DNA from: Verrucomicrobiota bacterium
GTDB lineage: Bacteria > Verrucomicrobiota > Verrucomicrobiia > Limisphaerales > J093
Length of the DNA: 64,000 nucleotides
Direction of reading: 5' to 3'
Assembly (NCBI GenBank): GCA_016716505.1
Contig: JADJWF010000011.1
Coordinates: 248,001 to 312,000, forward strand
A model generated the notes under the pieces. The model saw only the letters and a list, made by a program, of their open reading frames with translations, was not told the DNA's origin and made no database searches. The position numbers and the translations under genes were made by a program. Positions 35,517 through 44,192 of the stretch are shown in pieces. Positions within the stretch are counted from its first letter, which is position 1, and the number at the start of each line of letters is the position of its first letter.

Positions 35517-35561
35517 GCGCGGGGCGAGTTCGGCCGGCGGGCCGTCATCGCTCCCGGCCGG

Positions 35562-36371
35562 TCACCAATACTCCTCCACGTGGACGTTGCCGACCTGCTT
35601 GCCTTGGTCCGGCGTGAAGCCGCGCTCCTGCAACAGCGTTTTGGTCTCGCGCACCATCTCCGGGTTGCCGCACAGGAAGACCTCGAAATGCTCCGGGGTG
35701 AGCGGCAGTCCGCTCGCCTGCTCCACGACACCCCGGGCCAGCAGCGTCTGAATGCGCCCGGCCAGGCCGTTGAAATGAGGATCCTCGGCGGGGCGGGTGA
35801 TGGAGGGCAGGTAATGCAGGTTGGGCCGCAGTCGCGCGAGGCTTTCAAGCTCCGCGCGGTAGCCCAGATCCCAACTGTGCCGGGCGCCGTGGAGGACCAC
35901 GAACTTCCGGATTGCGTCGTGGACGAGCATGGTTCGGAGCATGGACATGTACGGCGCCAACCCGGTTCCCGTGGCCACCAGCAGCAGCGCGCGATCCGGC
36001 CGGGCTTTGTCCAGCGTGAACACTCCGCTGGCTTTGGGCGATAGAAACAGCCGCCGGCCAGGGCGCAGCGCAAACAGGCGCGGCGTCAGCTCCCCGCTGG
36101 TCACCAGCGTCAGGTAAAACTCCGCGTACTGCCGCTCCAGGCTCGAGGACGCAATACTGTACGCGCGGCGGATGAGTTTGTCGGCAGGGGCGGGCGGTTC
36201 TTCAGGCGCAGCCTCTGGCAGGCGCGGTTCGGCCCCCAGCAGGCCCAGCACCGCAAACTGCCCGGGTTGGAAGCGGAAGAGTTCCCCGTCCGGTCTCACC
36301 CGCAGGATGATCAACTGCGGGTTGAGTTCCTCCCGGGCGGTGACGGTGGCGTTGTAGGCGGATGGATTCAC
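35562..36371 (-). CDS. fpr: Ferredoxin/flavodoxin-NADP+ reductase
   Basis: 269 residues. FAD-binding RAYS motif (69-72, in IRRAYSIASSS) and NADP-binding GTGLAPYMSML (from 135), then FLCGNPEMV near the C-terminus. The protein ends VEEYW with the terminal aromatic typical of the bacterial Fpr group (subclass with C-terminal Trp). It shuttles electrons between NADPH and ferredoxin or flavodoxin in the cytoplasm. A Pro/Glu-rich insertion at 48-64 is longer than usual. It faces the GH116 gene (45-bp convergent gap) and stands alone. Confidence 0.9.
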   Translation of the reverse strand: MNPSAYNATVTAREELNPQLIILRVRPDGELFRFQPGQFAVLGLLGAEPRLPEAAPEEPPAPADKLIRRAYSIASSSLERQYAEFYLTLVTSGELTPRLFALRPGRRLFLSPKASGVFTLDKARPDRALLLVATGTGLAPYMSMLRTMLVHDAIRKFVVLHGARHSWDLGYRAELESLARLRPNLHYLPSITRPAEDPHFNGLAGRIQTLLARGVVEQASGLPLTPEHFEVFLCGNPEMVRETKTLLQERGFTPDQGKQVGNVHVEEYW

Positions 36372-36490
36372 AAGAGCTGCCTTTTCTCCGGTCGTTTAGC
36401 GCGACTTGAAAGACTCGGGACGGCGAAACGTTACCCGCACCGGTGGAAAAGGCCAGTTTCCACAGCAGCGCGAAAGGGCGCCGTCGCCGA

Positions 36491-39400
36491 TCACTTCTCG
36501 ATCAGGTAATAGCCCGCGTCCGGCCGCAGGGTGAACGCATCCGCCCGGTCCGGGTTGCCGGGGAGCCGGTAGCCGTTGAAGTCCAGGGGCGTCACAGTCA
36601 GCGACGCTGCGTCCGACCGCTTTAATGTCACCGTGCCGGCAAAGTCACGAACCATGAGCGGCGGCGCGCCGCGATGGGTGATGGTGCGGCGGCCCGTTGC
36701 CGGGCTGGTTGCCCACTGGTACGGCAATTCCTCGCTGGCAACCTGCAACAGCAGCCGCGCCGATTCCCCGATGGGCTTTTCGTCCAGCGCCACCAGCAAC
36801 ACCTCTCCGTACTCCAACGGCGACTCGATGGAGAGGCCGGACAGTTCCACGCGGCCGCCGCCGGCGAGGAACCCGGCGACGCCCTGCGCGGCGGGCGCGT
36901 TGATCGTGAGCCGGCCAAGTCCCCAATCCCACTCGAGTTCGCCGGTGTGGCTGCGGACCCGCTTGGCTGGCCGGTCAACGAAGGGGGAGAGGTCGGTGAT
37001 CTGCGACTGCGGCGGACCGTTCGTGATGAAGTCAGCGCCCACGCGGCCGACCAGGAAGGCCAGCGAGTCAATGGCGCTGGCGTTGGTGATGATGCCGCCG
37101 GGCGGCACATCGTCGCCGCGCAGTTGATCGAAGTTCTGCGGGGCCGGCAGCGGGGTACCCTTGAGCGCGTAGAGGTCGTCCACGGCCAGTTGGAGATCCA
37201 CCACGCGCGGGCCGGTCTTCACGAGACCGCGGCGGTACAGCAGCGCCGCACCGGGGAACTGGCCGAGCACCACCGGCGTCTGGACCGAGAACTTGCCCGG
37301 CAGGCTGTCCCAAGTGGTGGCGCCCGCGGCGAACCAGCAGAGGGCGTCGCTGCCCTGCAAGGCGCCGTAAGCCGCGCCGGCGAGGATCATGTCGGCGCGA
37401 TACCGGTTCGGCAGCGGCCAGTTGATCTCCGTGATGATCGAAGGCTGGCGCTGGTGGATGAGGTCAAAGATCGGATTGCTGAAGTCCTCGCGGGCGCCAT
37501 CGGCGGACCGAAACTTCAGCGCGCTCCGATCATCGTAGGTCTGGTTCGGCTCGATGTTCCACGCGGCGTTGGCCCCTTCGTGAAGGCCGCCGAAGTAGCC
37601 GTGGCGATCAAAGCAGTCCGCGACCGAATTCGCGTACTTGTCGAGCGGGTCAAGGTATTTGTCGGACGCGGTCTTCCAGTTCGAGCAATAGACCAGGCCG
37701 CGGAAACCGAGGTCGGATTTCAGGTAAGCGTAGGTCGCGCGGTGGAAATCGAGCATCAACTCGGTGAGGAACCGGGCGGTTTCCTGGTCGCGGCGGTTGC
37801 GATCATTGAAGACGCTCCACAGTCCGCGGAAGCCCACGCGGCCCGCAGCAAAATCGTCGTGCGGCGAGGTCACGTTGCCCCAGCGGCTGGCGCGAATCTG
37901 GGCCAGCGTCTGACCGGGGTACTTTGCCAGCAACCAGTCGCCGAAGCGCTTTTCGAGCAGGGCGCGCTGCGGCGCCGGGAGGTTGCTGTTCGCTGCGTCA
38001 GGGTTGAAGGTCCAGAACAGGGTCGAGTCCTCGTTGTACATCTCGGCCAACGCGACGGCGGGGTCATCCTTGAGGGCCAGGCCGGTGTGGGGATTCGGCG
38101 TGGTGAGGAGGTACCGCCACCACTCGCGGTAGAGCTGCTGGAAGGCCGGATTGAAGTACAGCAACGCAAAGGGATGCTGGCCCCCCGAGTAGCCGGGAAA
38201 GTCGGTGTTCTCCGGCCCCAGACGCACCCACAAGGGGAAGTAGATGCTCAGGCTGGTGTAGATGCCCTCCCGCTTGAGCGCGCGAACGAAGTAGTGCAAC
38301 TGCGCCACGCGATTGGTGTTCACACGGCCGAAATCCGGCCCGCTGCCGGTGTAGATGGGACCGTGGACGCGCACGAGATTGACGCCGCGTTTGGCCATCG
38401 CCCGCGCGAAAGTGTCGAGTTCGCTCTTTGCCCGGGCGGCGAAGTCCATGCCCACGTTCACGGCCCAGAAGCGCGCCGGTTCGCCGGTCTTTTCGTGGAC
38501 GAAGTCCTCGCCTTGCGCGCGGATGAAGCCGCGCTCGCCCGCCTCGCGTTCGTTGAGAGACCGCAGGTCAATCGGGCTGAAGCTGAACGGGTCTGGATCG
38601 GGCTGGAACGCGAACCAGCCCGGCTGGGCAATCTGCTGTTTTTCATCGGGCTTGAGCTTGCCGCGCGGCGTGAACGGCTCGCGGGTGAGGAGGAAGCAGT
38701 CATACGCCGTGGTGTTGGCGTCGCCCGGAAGCACTTCGAGCCGGAAGGTATGCGCGCCAGGTTGAAGCGTCACGGTGCCCACATTGGCCCAGCCGACCCG
38801 CCGGCCGGGATTGCCGCCGAGCAGCACCAGGTCGGTCAGGGATTGTTCGCGGGATTCCTTCCAGGTGTCGGCGGCGCCAACCCGCCAACGGAACGCCTGT
38901 GGATTCCAAAACTTTCGCACCCAGAGCTGATAGTTACCAGCGGCGGGGATGCTCACGTTGCGTTGCACGCTCGCTCCGGGGCCGACCCAGATCATGGCGT
39001 TGGCGGACAATTCCGGACCGGTCTCGCCGCCGGCGGTTTCAGCCTCGAACCAGACCCACCCCTTCGTGGCCGGCGCTGGCTCGACCTCGGCGGCGTTCGC
39101 CCGCAGGAAGGCGAGGTTGCCGGTGGCCAGGGCGGGCAGGCGCACCTGCCGCCACGTCGCTGCCGCCCCGACATCCAGCGTTTCGGCGACCGCGGACTGC
39201 CAGTTTCCCTCCAGGCTCGGGGCCGACTCAAACCACAGACGGACATCGCGTGGCGCGTTGGCGACCAGCAGGTTCAAGGTGGCCCCGAGCGCGTCGCTGG
39301 TCAGGTGGAGTCCGCGTTCGGCGTCAGGGCGCAGGGGATCGAGTCCGAGCGCGTGCTCGACGAAGTTGACGAGGCCGTCGGCATCGGGATCGGCGGCCTT

Positions 39401-39553
39401 GCCGCTGACAGCTTCGTTAGCGGCGTTCCCAGGGGTGAAGGCCTGGGCGCGAAACTCGGCGTAAGTGGCGCCAACCGCGAAGAAACTCACCGCCATCGCG
39501 AGCATCACGGCAAACGGCTTGAGGGGCCGGAAGTAAGGCTGCTGGCAGCGCAT
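36491..39553 (-). CDS. Large secreted glycosidase-like protein (GH-A-type barrel with carbohydrate-binding module)
   Basis: 1020 residues, signal peptide MLAMAVSFFAVGATYA (start at residue 1 or 17). The N-terminus has a thrombospondin-3-like calcium segment DPDADGLVNFVEHALGLDP. A CBM6/35-like beta-sandwich follows (about 165-290: WVWFEAETAGGETGPELSAN, AGNYQLWVRKF, GAHTFRLEVLPGD). The catalytic barrel spans about 340-780: FWAVNVGMDF, KRGVNLVRVHGP, LAEMYNEDSTLFW (putative acid/base E) and SIITEINWPLPN (putative nucleophile E). A C-terminal sandwich (LTVTPLDFNGYRL) ends the protein. The family cannot be named with confidence. It is divergent from the DUF4838 gene. Confidence 0.75.
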   Translation of the reverse strand: MRCQQPYFRPLKPFAVMLAMAVSFFAVGATYAEFRAQAFTPGNAANEAVSGKAADPDADGLVNFVEHALGLDPLRPDAERGLHLTSDALGATLNLLVANAPRDVRLWFESAPSLEGNWQSAVAETLDVGAAATWRQVRLPALATGNLAFLRANAAEVEPAPATKGWVWFEAETAGGETGPELSANAMIWVGPGASVQRNVSIPAAGNYQLWVRKFWNPQAFRWRVGAADTWKESREQSLTDLVLLGGNPGRRVGWANVGTVTLQPGAHTFRLEVLPGDANTTAYDCFLLTREPFTPRGKLKPDEKQQIAQPGWFAFQPDPDPFSFSPIDLRSLNEREAGERGFIRAQGEDFVHEKTGEPARFWAVNVGMDFAARAKSELDTFARAMAKRGVNLVRVHGPIYTGSGPDFGRVNTNRVAQLHYFVRALKREGIYTSLSIYFPLWVRLGPENTDFPGYSGGQHPFALLYFNPAFQQLYREWWRYLLTTPNPHTGLALKDDPAVALAEMYNEDSTLFWTFNPDAANSNLPAPQRALLEKRFGDWLLAKYPGQTLAQIRASRWGNVTSPHDDFAAGRVGFRGLWSVFNDRNRRDQETARFLTELMLDFHRATYAYLKSDLGFRGLVYCSNWKTASDKYLDPLDKYANSVADCFDRHGYFGGLHEGANAAWNIEPNQTYDDRSALKFRSADGAREDFSNPIFDLIHQRQPSIITEINWPLPNRYRADMILAGAAYGALQGSDALCWFAAGATTWDSLPGKFSVQTPVVLGQFPGAALLYRRGLVKTGPRVVDLQLAVDDLYALKGTPLPAPQNFDQLRGDDVPPGGIITNASAIDSLAFLVGRVGADFITNGPPQSQITDLSPFVDRPAKRVRSHTGELEWDWGLGRLTINAPAAQGVAGFLAGGGRVELSGLSIESPLEYGEVLLVALDEKPIGESARLLLQVASEELPYQWATSPATGRRTITHRGAPPLMVRDFAGTVTLKRSDAASLTVTPLDFNGYRLPGNPDRADAFTLRPDAGYYLIEK

Positions 39554-39814
39554 GGCTGAAGGATGACGTCAACTGCCCGTCCGCAAAACGGGAAAGTTCC
39601 GCCGACGGGATACAGCGGAAGTTGGGTTGACTTGCCGACGCGGCATGTCGGGCGCAGCAGTTTCCGGCTGGTGGCCAAGATGAGCCGCCATCCACGCTGT
39701 CGGGCTGACCTACCACCGAGCGCGCTTGGAACCCAACGCATGCGGGCGTTGCCCTTCGCCGGGGACTGTGTCACCGTCTTTCGCACTGATTCCCTGATTC
39801 CCGTCCTTCGCTCC

Positions 39815-42205
39815 ATGAAAACCTGGTCCTCAATTCTCGGCGCGCTCCTGTGGGGCGCGGTCAGCGGCCACGCCCTCACCCTCGCCACCAACGGCGCGAC
39901 CGATTACGTGATTCTGACGCAGCCGGGAGCCTCGCCGCCGGAAGCGAACGCCGCCCGCGAACTGGCCGAGACGCTGCAGGCGATCACCGGCGCGCAGTTC
40001 AAGGTGGAAACCGCCGGAGCCACTCTCCCCGCGCGGGCGATCCTGGTCGGACCCGGGGCAGCCGCACGGCAGGCGTTCCCGGAGATCCCCTTCGATCAAC
40101 TCGGTCTGGAGGGAATTGTCATCAAGACGAAAGGCGACATGCTTTTGCTGGCCGGCGGCCGCCCGCGCGGCACGCTCTACGCCGTGAACCAGTTTCTCCA
40201 GCGCCAGTGCGGCGTGCGCTGGTGGACACCCTGGGCCAGCCGCGTGCCAAAGCAGCCGCGCCTGGAGGTGGGCGAGCTGGACGTGCGTTACCAGCCGGTC
40301 TTCGAGTCGCGCGACCCGTATTGGTTTCCGGCTTTCAACGCGCGCTGGGCGGTGCGCAACTTCTCGAACAGCCAGTCCGCCAACATCCCCGAGGACTGGG
40401 GCGGCGGCATCCGCTACAAGGGCTTTGTCCACACGTTCTACCCGCTGGTGCCGCCGGAAGAGCACTTCGCCAAGCACCCGGAGTGGTACAGCGAGATCAA
40501 GGGCAAGCGCACCCACGACCACGCCCAGCTCTGCCTGACCAACCCGGAGCTGCGCGCGCACGTGGTCGAACGGGTCAAACAATGGCTGCGCGAGTCGCCC
40601 GAGGCGCGGATCATCTCGGTCTCCCAAAACGACTGGTATGGCTTCTGCGAATGCGCCCGGTGCAAGGCGCTGGACGAAGCCGAAGGCAGCCACGCCGGCA
40701 CGATGCTGGACTTCGTGAACCACGTGGCCGAACAGATCGAAACGGAGTTCCCCCACGTGGCGGTGGACACCCTGGCCTACCAGTACACCCGCCAGCCGCC
40801 CCGAACGCTCAAGCCGCGCCCGAACGTGATCGTCCGGCTCTGCTCGATCGAGTGCAACTTCCGGGAACCGCTCGAGGCGCCGGCCAACGCGAAGTTCGCC
40901 GACGACATCCGCGGCTGGGCGAAGATTTGCGACCGGCTCTACATCTGGGACTACACGACCGACTTCGCCCACTATCTACAGCCGCATCCGAACTGGTACG
41001 TGCTGGGGCCGAACGTGCGGTTCTTCGCCGCCCACCACGTCAAGGGCCTCTTCGAGCAGGGCGCGTATCAGAGCCACGGCGCCGAGTTCGGCGAACTGCG
41101 CGCCTGGGTGCTGGCCCAACTGCTCTGGGACCCGCGCCAGGATGACCGCGCCCTGATCCGCGAATTCCTCGAGGGCTACTACGGCCCGGCCGCGCCGGCG
41201 ATTGCGCGCTACCTCGAACTGATGCACGAGGCCTCGGCCGGCTGGAACCTGACCTGTTTCTCGAAGACGGACACGCCGTTCCACAAGTTCGCCACGCTGA
41301 GCGCGGCAGAGAAACTCTGGCGCGAGGCCGAGGCCGCGGTGGGCGGCGACGCCGAGTTACTCGCGCGCACCCGGCGCGGCCGCCTGTGGCTGGGCTACGT
41401 GTGGCTGTCGCTCTGGGACAAGCTGCGAAAGGAGTGCGCCAACGCCGGCCTGACTTGGCCAGTCGCCGAATCGAAGGCCGACTTCGCCCAGTGGTGGCTC
41501 AAATTGGCCCAGGGCGATTTGGAGCGCCCGTGGACCAAGGTGACGCTCGTCAACGAATCCGGTCTGACGCCGGAGAAGTTCGTGGAGCGCGTGGTCGGGC
41601 GAAATGAAAGCCCCGGGTCCGCCCGCAGCCCGCGGCTTGTAGAGTCTTCCCCGCCGCGCCACCGTGCGCTCTGGCGCCGGCGAAGAACGATTTACTTATG
41701 GCCCACGCTCCGCTTTACTCGCGCCATGATCCACGTGGGCATCGGATACGATGTGCATCGGCTGACCGAGGGGCGAAAGCTCATCCTCGGTGGCGTTGAC
41801 TTCCACCACGACAAGGGCTTGGACGGCCATTCGGATGCCGACGTGCTGATCCATGCAATTTGCGACGCGCTATTCGGCGCCCTGGGCGAGGGCGATATTG
41901 GTCAGCATTTCCCGAACACGGATCCGCGCTGGCACAATGCGCCCAGCAGCACCTTTCTGCGGGAAGCGGCGCGGTTGATCAACCTGCGGGGCGGGCGCAT
42001 CGTGAACGTGGACTCCACGATCATCGCCCAAGCGCCGAAGATCGGTCCCCGCCTGCGGCAGATGAAGATGAACATCGCCACGGCCCTCGATTTGAATCCG
42101 GAGCGCCTCGGCATCAAAGCCACCACGAACGAAGGACTCGGCTTCGCCGGGCGGGAGGAGGGCATCGCGGCGATGGCGGTGGCCAGCGTGGATCTGCCAC
42201 ACTGA
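39815..42205 (+). CDS. Secreted DUF4838 glycosidase-like protein whose frame continues without a stop through ispF
   Basis: From ATG 39815 with signal peptide MKTWSSILGALLWGAVSGHA. Residues ~20-150 form the GH67/GH20-like N-terminal domain (ANAARELAETLQAITGAQFK, GRPRGTLYAVNQFLQRQCGV), then DUF4838 (HPEWYSEIKGKR, VSQNDWYGFCECARCKALDE, FLEGYYGPAAPAIARYLELM). Recognisable protein ends near residue 600 (about 41610). The frame then runs through about 110 bp of Arg/Pro-rich, non-conserved sequence straight into the ispF ATG at 41726 with no stop codon. Either a stop was lost or a frameshift or sequencing error lies near 41610-41640, where a TAG exists in another frame. DUF4838 proteins are thought to be glycosidase-related; the reaction is unknown. 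Confidence 0.7.
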   Translation: MKTWSSILGALLWGAVSGHALTLATNGATDYVILTQPGASPPEANAARELAETLQAITGAQFKVETAGATLPARAILVGPGAAARQAFPEIPFDQLGLEGIVIKTKGDMLLLAGGRPRGTLYAVNQFLQRQCGVRWWTPWASRVPKQPRLEVGELDVRYQPVFESRDPYWFPAFNARWAVRNFSNSQSANIPEDWGGGIRYKGFVHTFYPLVPPEEHFAKHPEWYSEIKGKRTHDHAQLCLTNPELRAHVVERVKQWLRESPEARIISVSQNDWYGFCECARCKALDEAEGSHAGTMLDFVNHVAEQIETEFPHVAVDTLAYQYTRQPPRTLKPRPNVIVRLCSIECNFREPLEAPANAKFADDIRGWAKICDRLYIWDYTTDFAHYLQPHPNWYVLGPNVRFFAAHHVKGLFEQGAYQSHGAEFGELRAWVLAQLLWDPRQDDRALIREFLEGYYGPAAPAIARYLELMHEASAGWNLTCFSKTDTPFHKFATLSAAEKLWREAEAAVGGDAELLARTRRGRLWLGYVWLSLWDKLRKECANAGLTWPVAESKADFAQWWLKLAQGDLERPWTKVTLVNESGLTPEKFVERVVGRNESPGSARSPRLVESSPPRHRALWRRRRTIYLWPTLRFTRAMIHVGIGYDVHRLTEGRKLILGGVDFHHDKGLDGHSDADVLIHAICDALFGALGEGDIGQHFPNTDPRWHNAPSSTFLREAARLINLRGGRIVNVDSTIIAQAPKIGPRLRQMKMNIATALDLNPERLGIKATTNEGLGFAGREEGIAAMAVASVDLPH
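41691..41719 (+). promoter_or_regulatory. Candidate promoter for ispF
   Basis: Two identical TTTACT hexamers (41691-41696 and 41714-41719) are separated by exactly 17 bp, and the second lies six bases before the ispF ATG. This fits a sigma70-like -35/-10 pair (4 of 6 matches each) giving a nearly leaderless ispF transcript. No Shine-Dalgarno sequence precedes the ATG, which is consistent with that reading. Confidence 0.35.
41726..42205 (+). CDS. ispF: 2-C-methyl-D-erythritol 2,4-cyclodiphosphate synthase
   Basis: 159 residues from the ATG at 41726, the normal IspF length. It forms the cyclic diphosphate in the non-mevalonate isoprenoid pathway and acts as a cytoplasmic trimer. Visible: GIGYDVHRL with metal ligands D9 and H11, HSDADVLIHAICDALFGALG with H43, and the conserved end IGIKATTNEGLGFAGREEGI-like segment. 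The same frame is open upstream into the secreted DUF4838 protein, but fusion to a Sec-exported domain would misplace IspF, so the internal start is preferred. A 90-residue hypothetical protein follows 18 bp later. Confidence 0.93.
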   Translation: MIHVGIGYDVHRLTEGRKLILGGVDFHHDKGLDGHSDADVLIHAICDALFGALGEGDIGQHFPNTDPRWHNAPSSTFLREAARLINLRGGRIVNVDSTIIAQAPKIGPRLRQMKMNIATALDLNPERLGIKATTNEGLGFAGREEGIAAMAVASVDLPH

Positions 42206-42223
42206 GCCAGGACGACCGAGCGA

Positions 42224-42496
42224 ATGTCGGCGAAAGCGGAGATCGGTTGGAAAGGGCGAACCCCGGAGGGGGAACGTCGCGAGGTTTATGCCCACCACGT
42301 CAGCGGGCGCTGGCTCTTCTACGTGCGGTCGCGTCGCTTCGAGCAATGGCAGCCGCTCGCTGACCCGCCGCTCGAGGACTGGCTGGAATTGCTCGACGCG
42401 GTGGAGCGTCGCGTCCAACGGCGATTGCTGCGGCCGGAGGAGCCGGCGCGCGTGCGCCAATCCATCCGCGAGCGTTACCCGGACGCCGACGTCTAG
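42224..42496 (+). CDS. Small conserved-looking hypothetical protein
   Basis: 90 residues, ATG 18 bp after ispF in the same direction. Charged and soluble, with a Trp/Tyr-rich first half (GWKGRTPEGERREVYAHHV, GRWLFYVRSRRFEQWQPL) and a helical Arg/Glu-rich second half. I do not recognise a family. Its codon pattern and placement support a real gene co-transcribed with ispF. Confidence 0.6.
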   Translation: MSAKAEIGWKGRTPEGERREVYAHHVSGRWLFYVRSRRFEQWQPLADPPLEDWLELLDAVERRVQRRLLRPEEPARVRQSIRERYPDADV

Positions 42497-42608
42497 CGGC
42501 CCCGTGCGGCCGGCGGGCGATTCGGCCCCGGTCTGCGGCACGCGAAGCCGGGGCGCGATTTGACGCGGCGGCATTCCGCAACACCTTTGCGGCTCCGTAG
42601 CGGAGAAC

Positions 42609-43259
42609 ATGACACCGATTTCAAACACTCAACTCCTCGAAGCGCTGAGGTGGCGCTACGCCACCAAGGCGTTTGATCCGAACCGAAAAATCCCCGCCGA
42701 GACCTGGGCGACTTTGGAGCAGGCCATGATCCTGGCCCCGTCCTCATTCGGTCTTCAGCCGTATCGCTTTCTGGTGATCAACGATCCCGCTACTCGCGAG
42801 AAGCTCCTGCCCCACGCGTGGGGACAGCGGCAGGTGGTGGAGGCATCGCATTTCGTCGTCTTCGCCGCGCGAACCAGCGTCACGGAGGCCGAGATTGACG
42901 AGTTCATCCAGTTGATCGCCCGCACTCGCGGGGTGGCGACCGAGGCGCTGGCCGGCTACCGTGGCATGATGACCGGGATGCTGCTCAGCGAGGGTTTCAA
43001 GCCCCTTGCGCCCCACTGGACCGCCCGTCAGGCCTACATCGCGTTGGCCAACCTCATGACCAGCGCCGCGCTGCTGGGAGTGGACACCTGCCCCATCGAG
43101 GGATTCGTGCCGGCGGAGTTTGATCGCATCCTCGACCTGACCTCTCAAGGGCTGGCCTCGGTGGCGTGTTGTGCGGCGGGTTACCGCAGTGCGGGTGACA
43201 AATACGCCAGCCTGCCCAAGGTGCGCTTCGAGCGTGCCCACTTGATCAAGACGATCTGA
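42609..43259 (+). CDS. NAD(P)H-dependent nitroreductase (NfsB-like)
   Basis: 216 residues. FMN-binding nitroreductase motifs: RWRYATKAFDP at the N-terminus (the RRS/R-Y phosphate site), LAPSSFGLQPYRFLVI, ANLMTSAALLGVDTCPIEGF, and the late LASVACCAAGYRS with KVRFER. Length and spacing fit the NfsB/dihydropteridine-reductase subgroup. Cytoplasmic flavoenzyme reducing nitro-compounds or quinones. A 112-bp gap separates it from the preceding hypothetical gene. Confidence 0.9.
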   Translation: MTPISNTQLLEALRWRYATKAFDPNRKIPAETWATLEQAMILAPSSFGLQPYRFLVINDPATREKLLPHAWGQRQVVEASHFVVFAARTSVTEAEIDEFIQLIARTRGVATEALAGYRGMMTGMLLSEGFKPLAPHWTARQAYIALANLMTSAALLGVDTCPIEGFVPAEFDRILDLTSQGLASVACCAAGYRSAGDKYASLPKVRFERAHLIKTI

Positions 43260-43294
43260 CGGTCACCTGCTCCGCCGACTGGGTGAACAGCCCC

Positions 43295-43567
43295 ATGAGA
43301 AGGTTCGTGCGCATCCTGGCCGTGTTGGTGGCGGTGAGCGCCGTGGCTTTCTGGGCCGCCACCGGCGCAAATCGCGGCTGGACGAAGACGAGCGTGCCCG
43401 TGAAGACCCTGGACGAAATCACCGGCATCGAGGCGATTACGTACGAGGACCGCTTCCTTCCCGGCGTGGACTTTCTGGGTGCGGCCGGAGTCGCCGCGGG
43501 GCTGCTCGTGGGCGTGTCCTTCCTCTTCCGAAAACAAACTCAACAACAACAAACTGTTCGAACCTGA
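43295..43567 (+). CDS. Small two-helix membrane protein
   Basis: About 90 residues; an ATG at 43295 is preferred, but an in-frame GTG four codons upstream (43283) is possible. One N-terminal hydrophobic segment (RILAVLVAVSAVAFWAA) and one near the C-terminus (LGAAGVAAGLLVGVSFLF) frame a soluble loop (VKTLDEITGIEAITYEDRFL). It ends in a Gln-rich tail. Family not recognised. It starts shortly after the nitroreductase and 10 bp before yceI, so it may be co-transcribed with the latter. Confidence 0.65.
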   Translation: MRRFVRILAVLVAVSAVAFWAATGANRGWTKTSVPVKTLDEITGIEAITYEDRFLPGVDFLGAAGVAAGLLVGVSFLFRKQTQQQQTVRT

Positions 43568-43577
43568 ATCGAGAACC

Positions 43578-44192
43578 ATGAAAACCACTGCCCTGAATCT
43601 CATTGCGTTGGTCGGCCTGAGCGGCGTCGCGCTGGCCGGGCCGTTGACCTTCGACTTCAAGGATCCCAAAGGCGTGAACAACGCCACCTTCACCCTCGAC
43701 GCGCCGCTGGAGGCGATCTCTGGCAGCGCCAACGGTGTCTCCGGTACGGTGACATTCGATCCGGCCAACCCGGCCGCCACGAAGGGAAAGATTGTCGTGG
43801 CCGCGTCCTCGCTGCACGTGCCGAACCCGGTGATGAAGGATCACCTCCACGGCGCGCAGTGGATGGACGTCGCCAAGCACCCCGAGATCGTCTTCGAGGC
43901 GAAGGAAATGAAGAACGTCCGGACCGACGGTGACGTGACGACGGCCGACGTGGTCGGCACGTTCACCGCCAAGGGTGTGTCGAAGGAAATCACGGTTCCC
44001 GTGCGCTTCACCTATCTCAAAGACCGCCTGGCGGCGCGCGGCGGAAACCAGCAGGGCGATTTGTTGGTCCTGCGCTCCAACTTCACCATCAAGCGGACCG
44101 ATTTCGGCATCAATCCCGGCGCGCCCCAGGACAAGGTGGCCAACGAAATCGTCATCGGCCTGAGCATTGCCGGTGCGGCCCCGCGGCCATAA
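43578..44192 (+). CDS. YceI-family periplasmic protein
   Basis: 204 residues from ATG 43578, with signal peptide MKTTALNLIALVGLSGVALA. The YceI lipocalin-like barrel is shown by NATFTLDAPLEAISGSANGV, HLHGAQWMDVAKHPEIVFEA (the conserved W-x-D..K-x-P-x-I-x-F pattern), TFTAKGVSKEITVPV and KRTDFGIN. Members bind polyisoprenoids or quinones in the periplasm and some are stress-induced. A 12-bp inverted repeat follows the stop by about 20 bp. Confidence 0.9.
   Translation: MKTTALNLIALVGLSGVALAGPLTFDFKDPKGVNNATFTLDAPLEAISGSANGVSGTVTFDPANPAATKGKIVVAASSLHVPNPVMKDHLHGAQWMDVAKHPEIVFEAKEMKNVRTDGDVTTADVVGTFTAKGVSKEITVPVRFTYLKDRLAARGGNQQGDLLVLRSNFTIKRTDFGINPGAPQDKVANEIVIGLSIAGAAPRP

Noticed and set aside
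36674..39559. 961-codon open frame on the plus strand
   Set aside because: Antisense to the large glycosidase-like gene; composition rich in Arg, Gly and Val with no domain.
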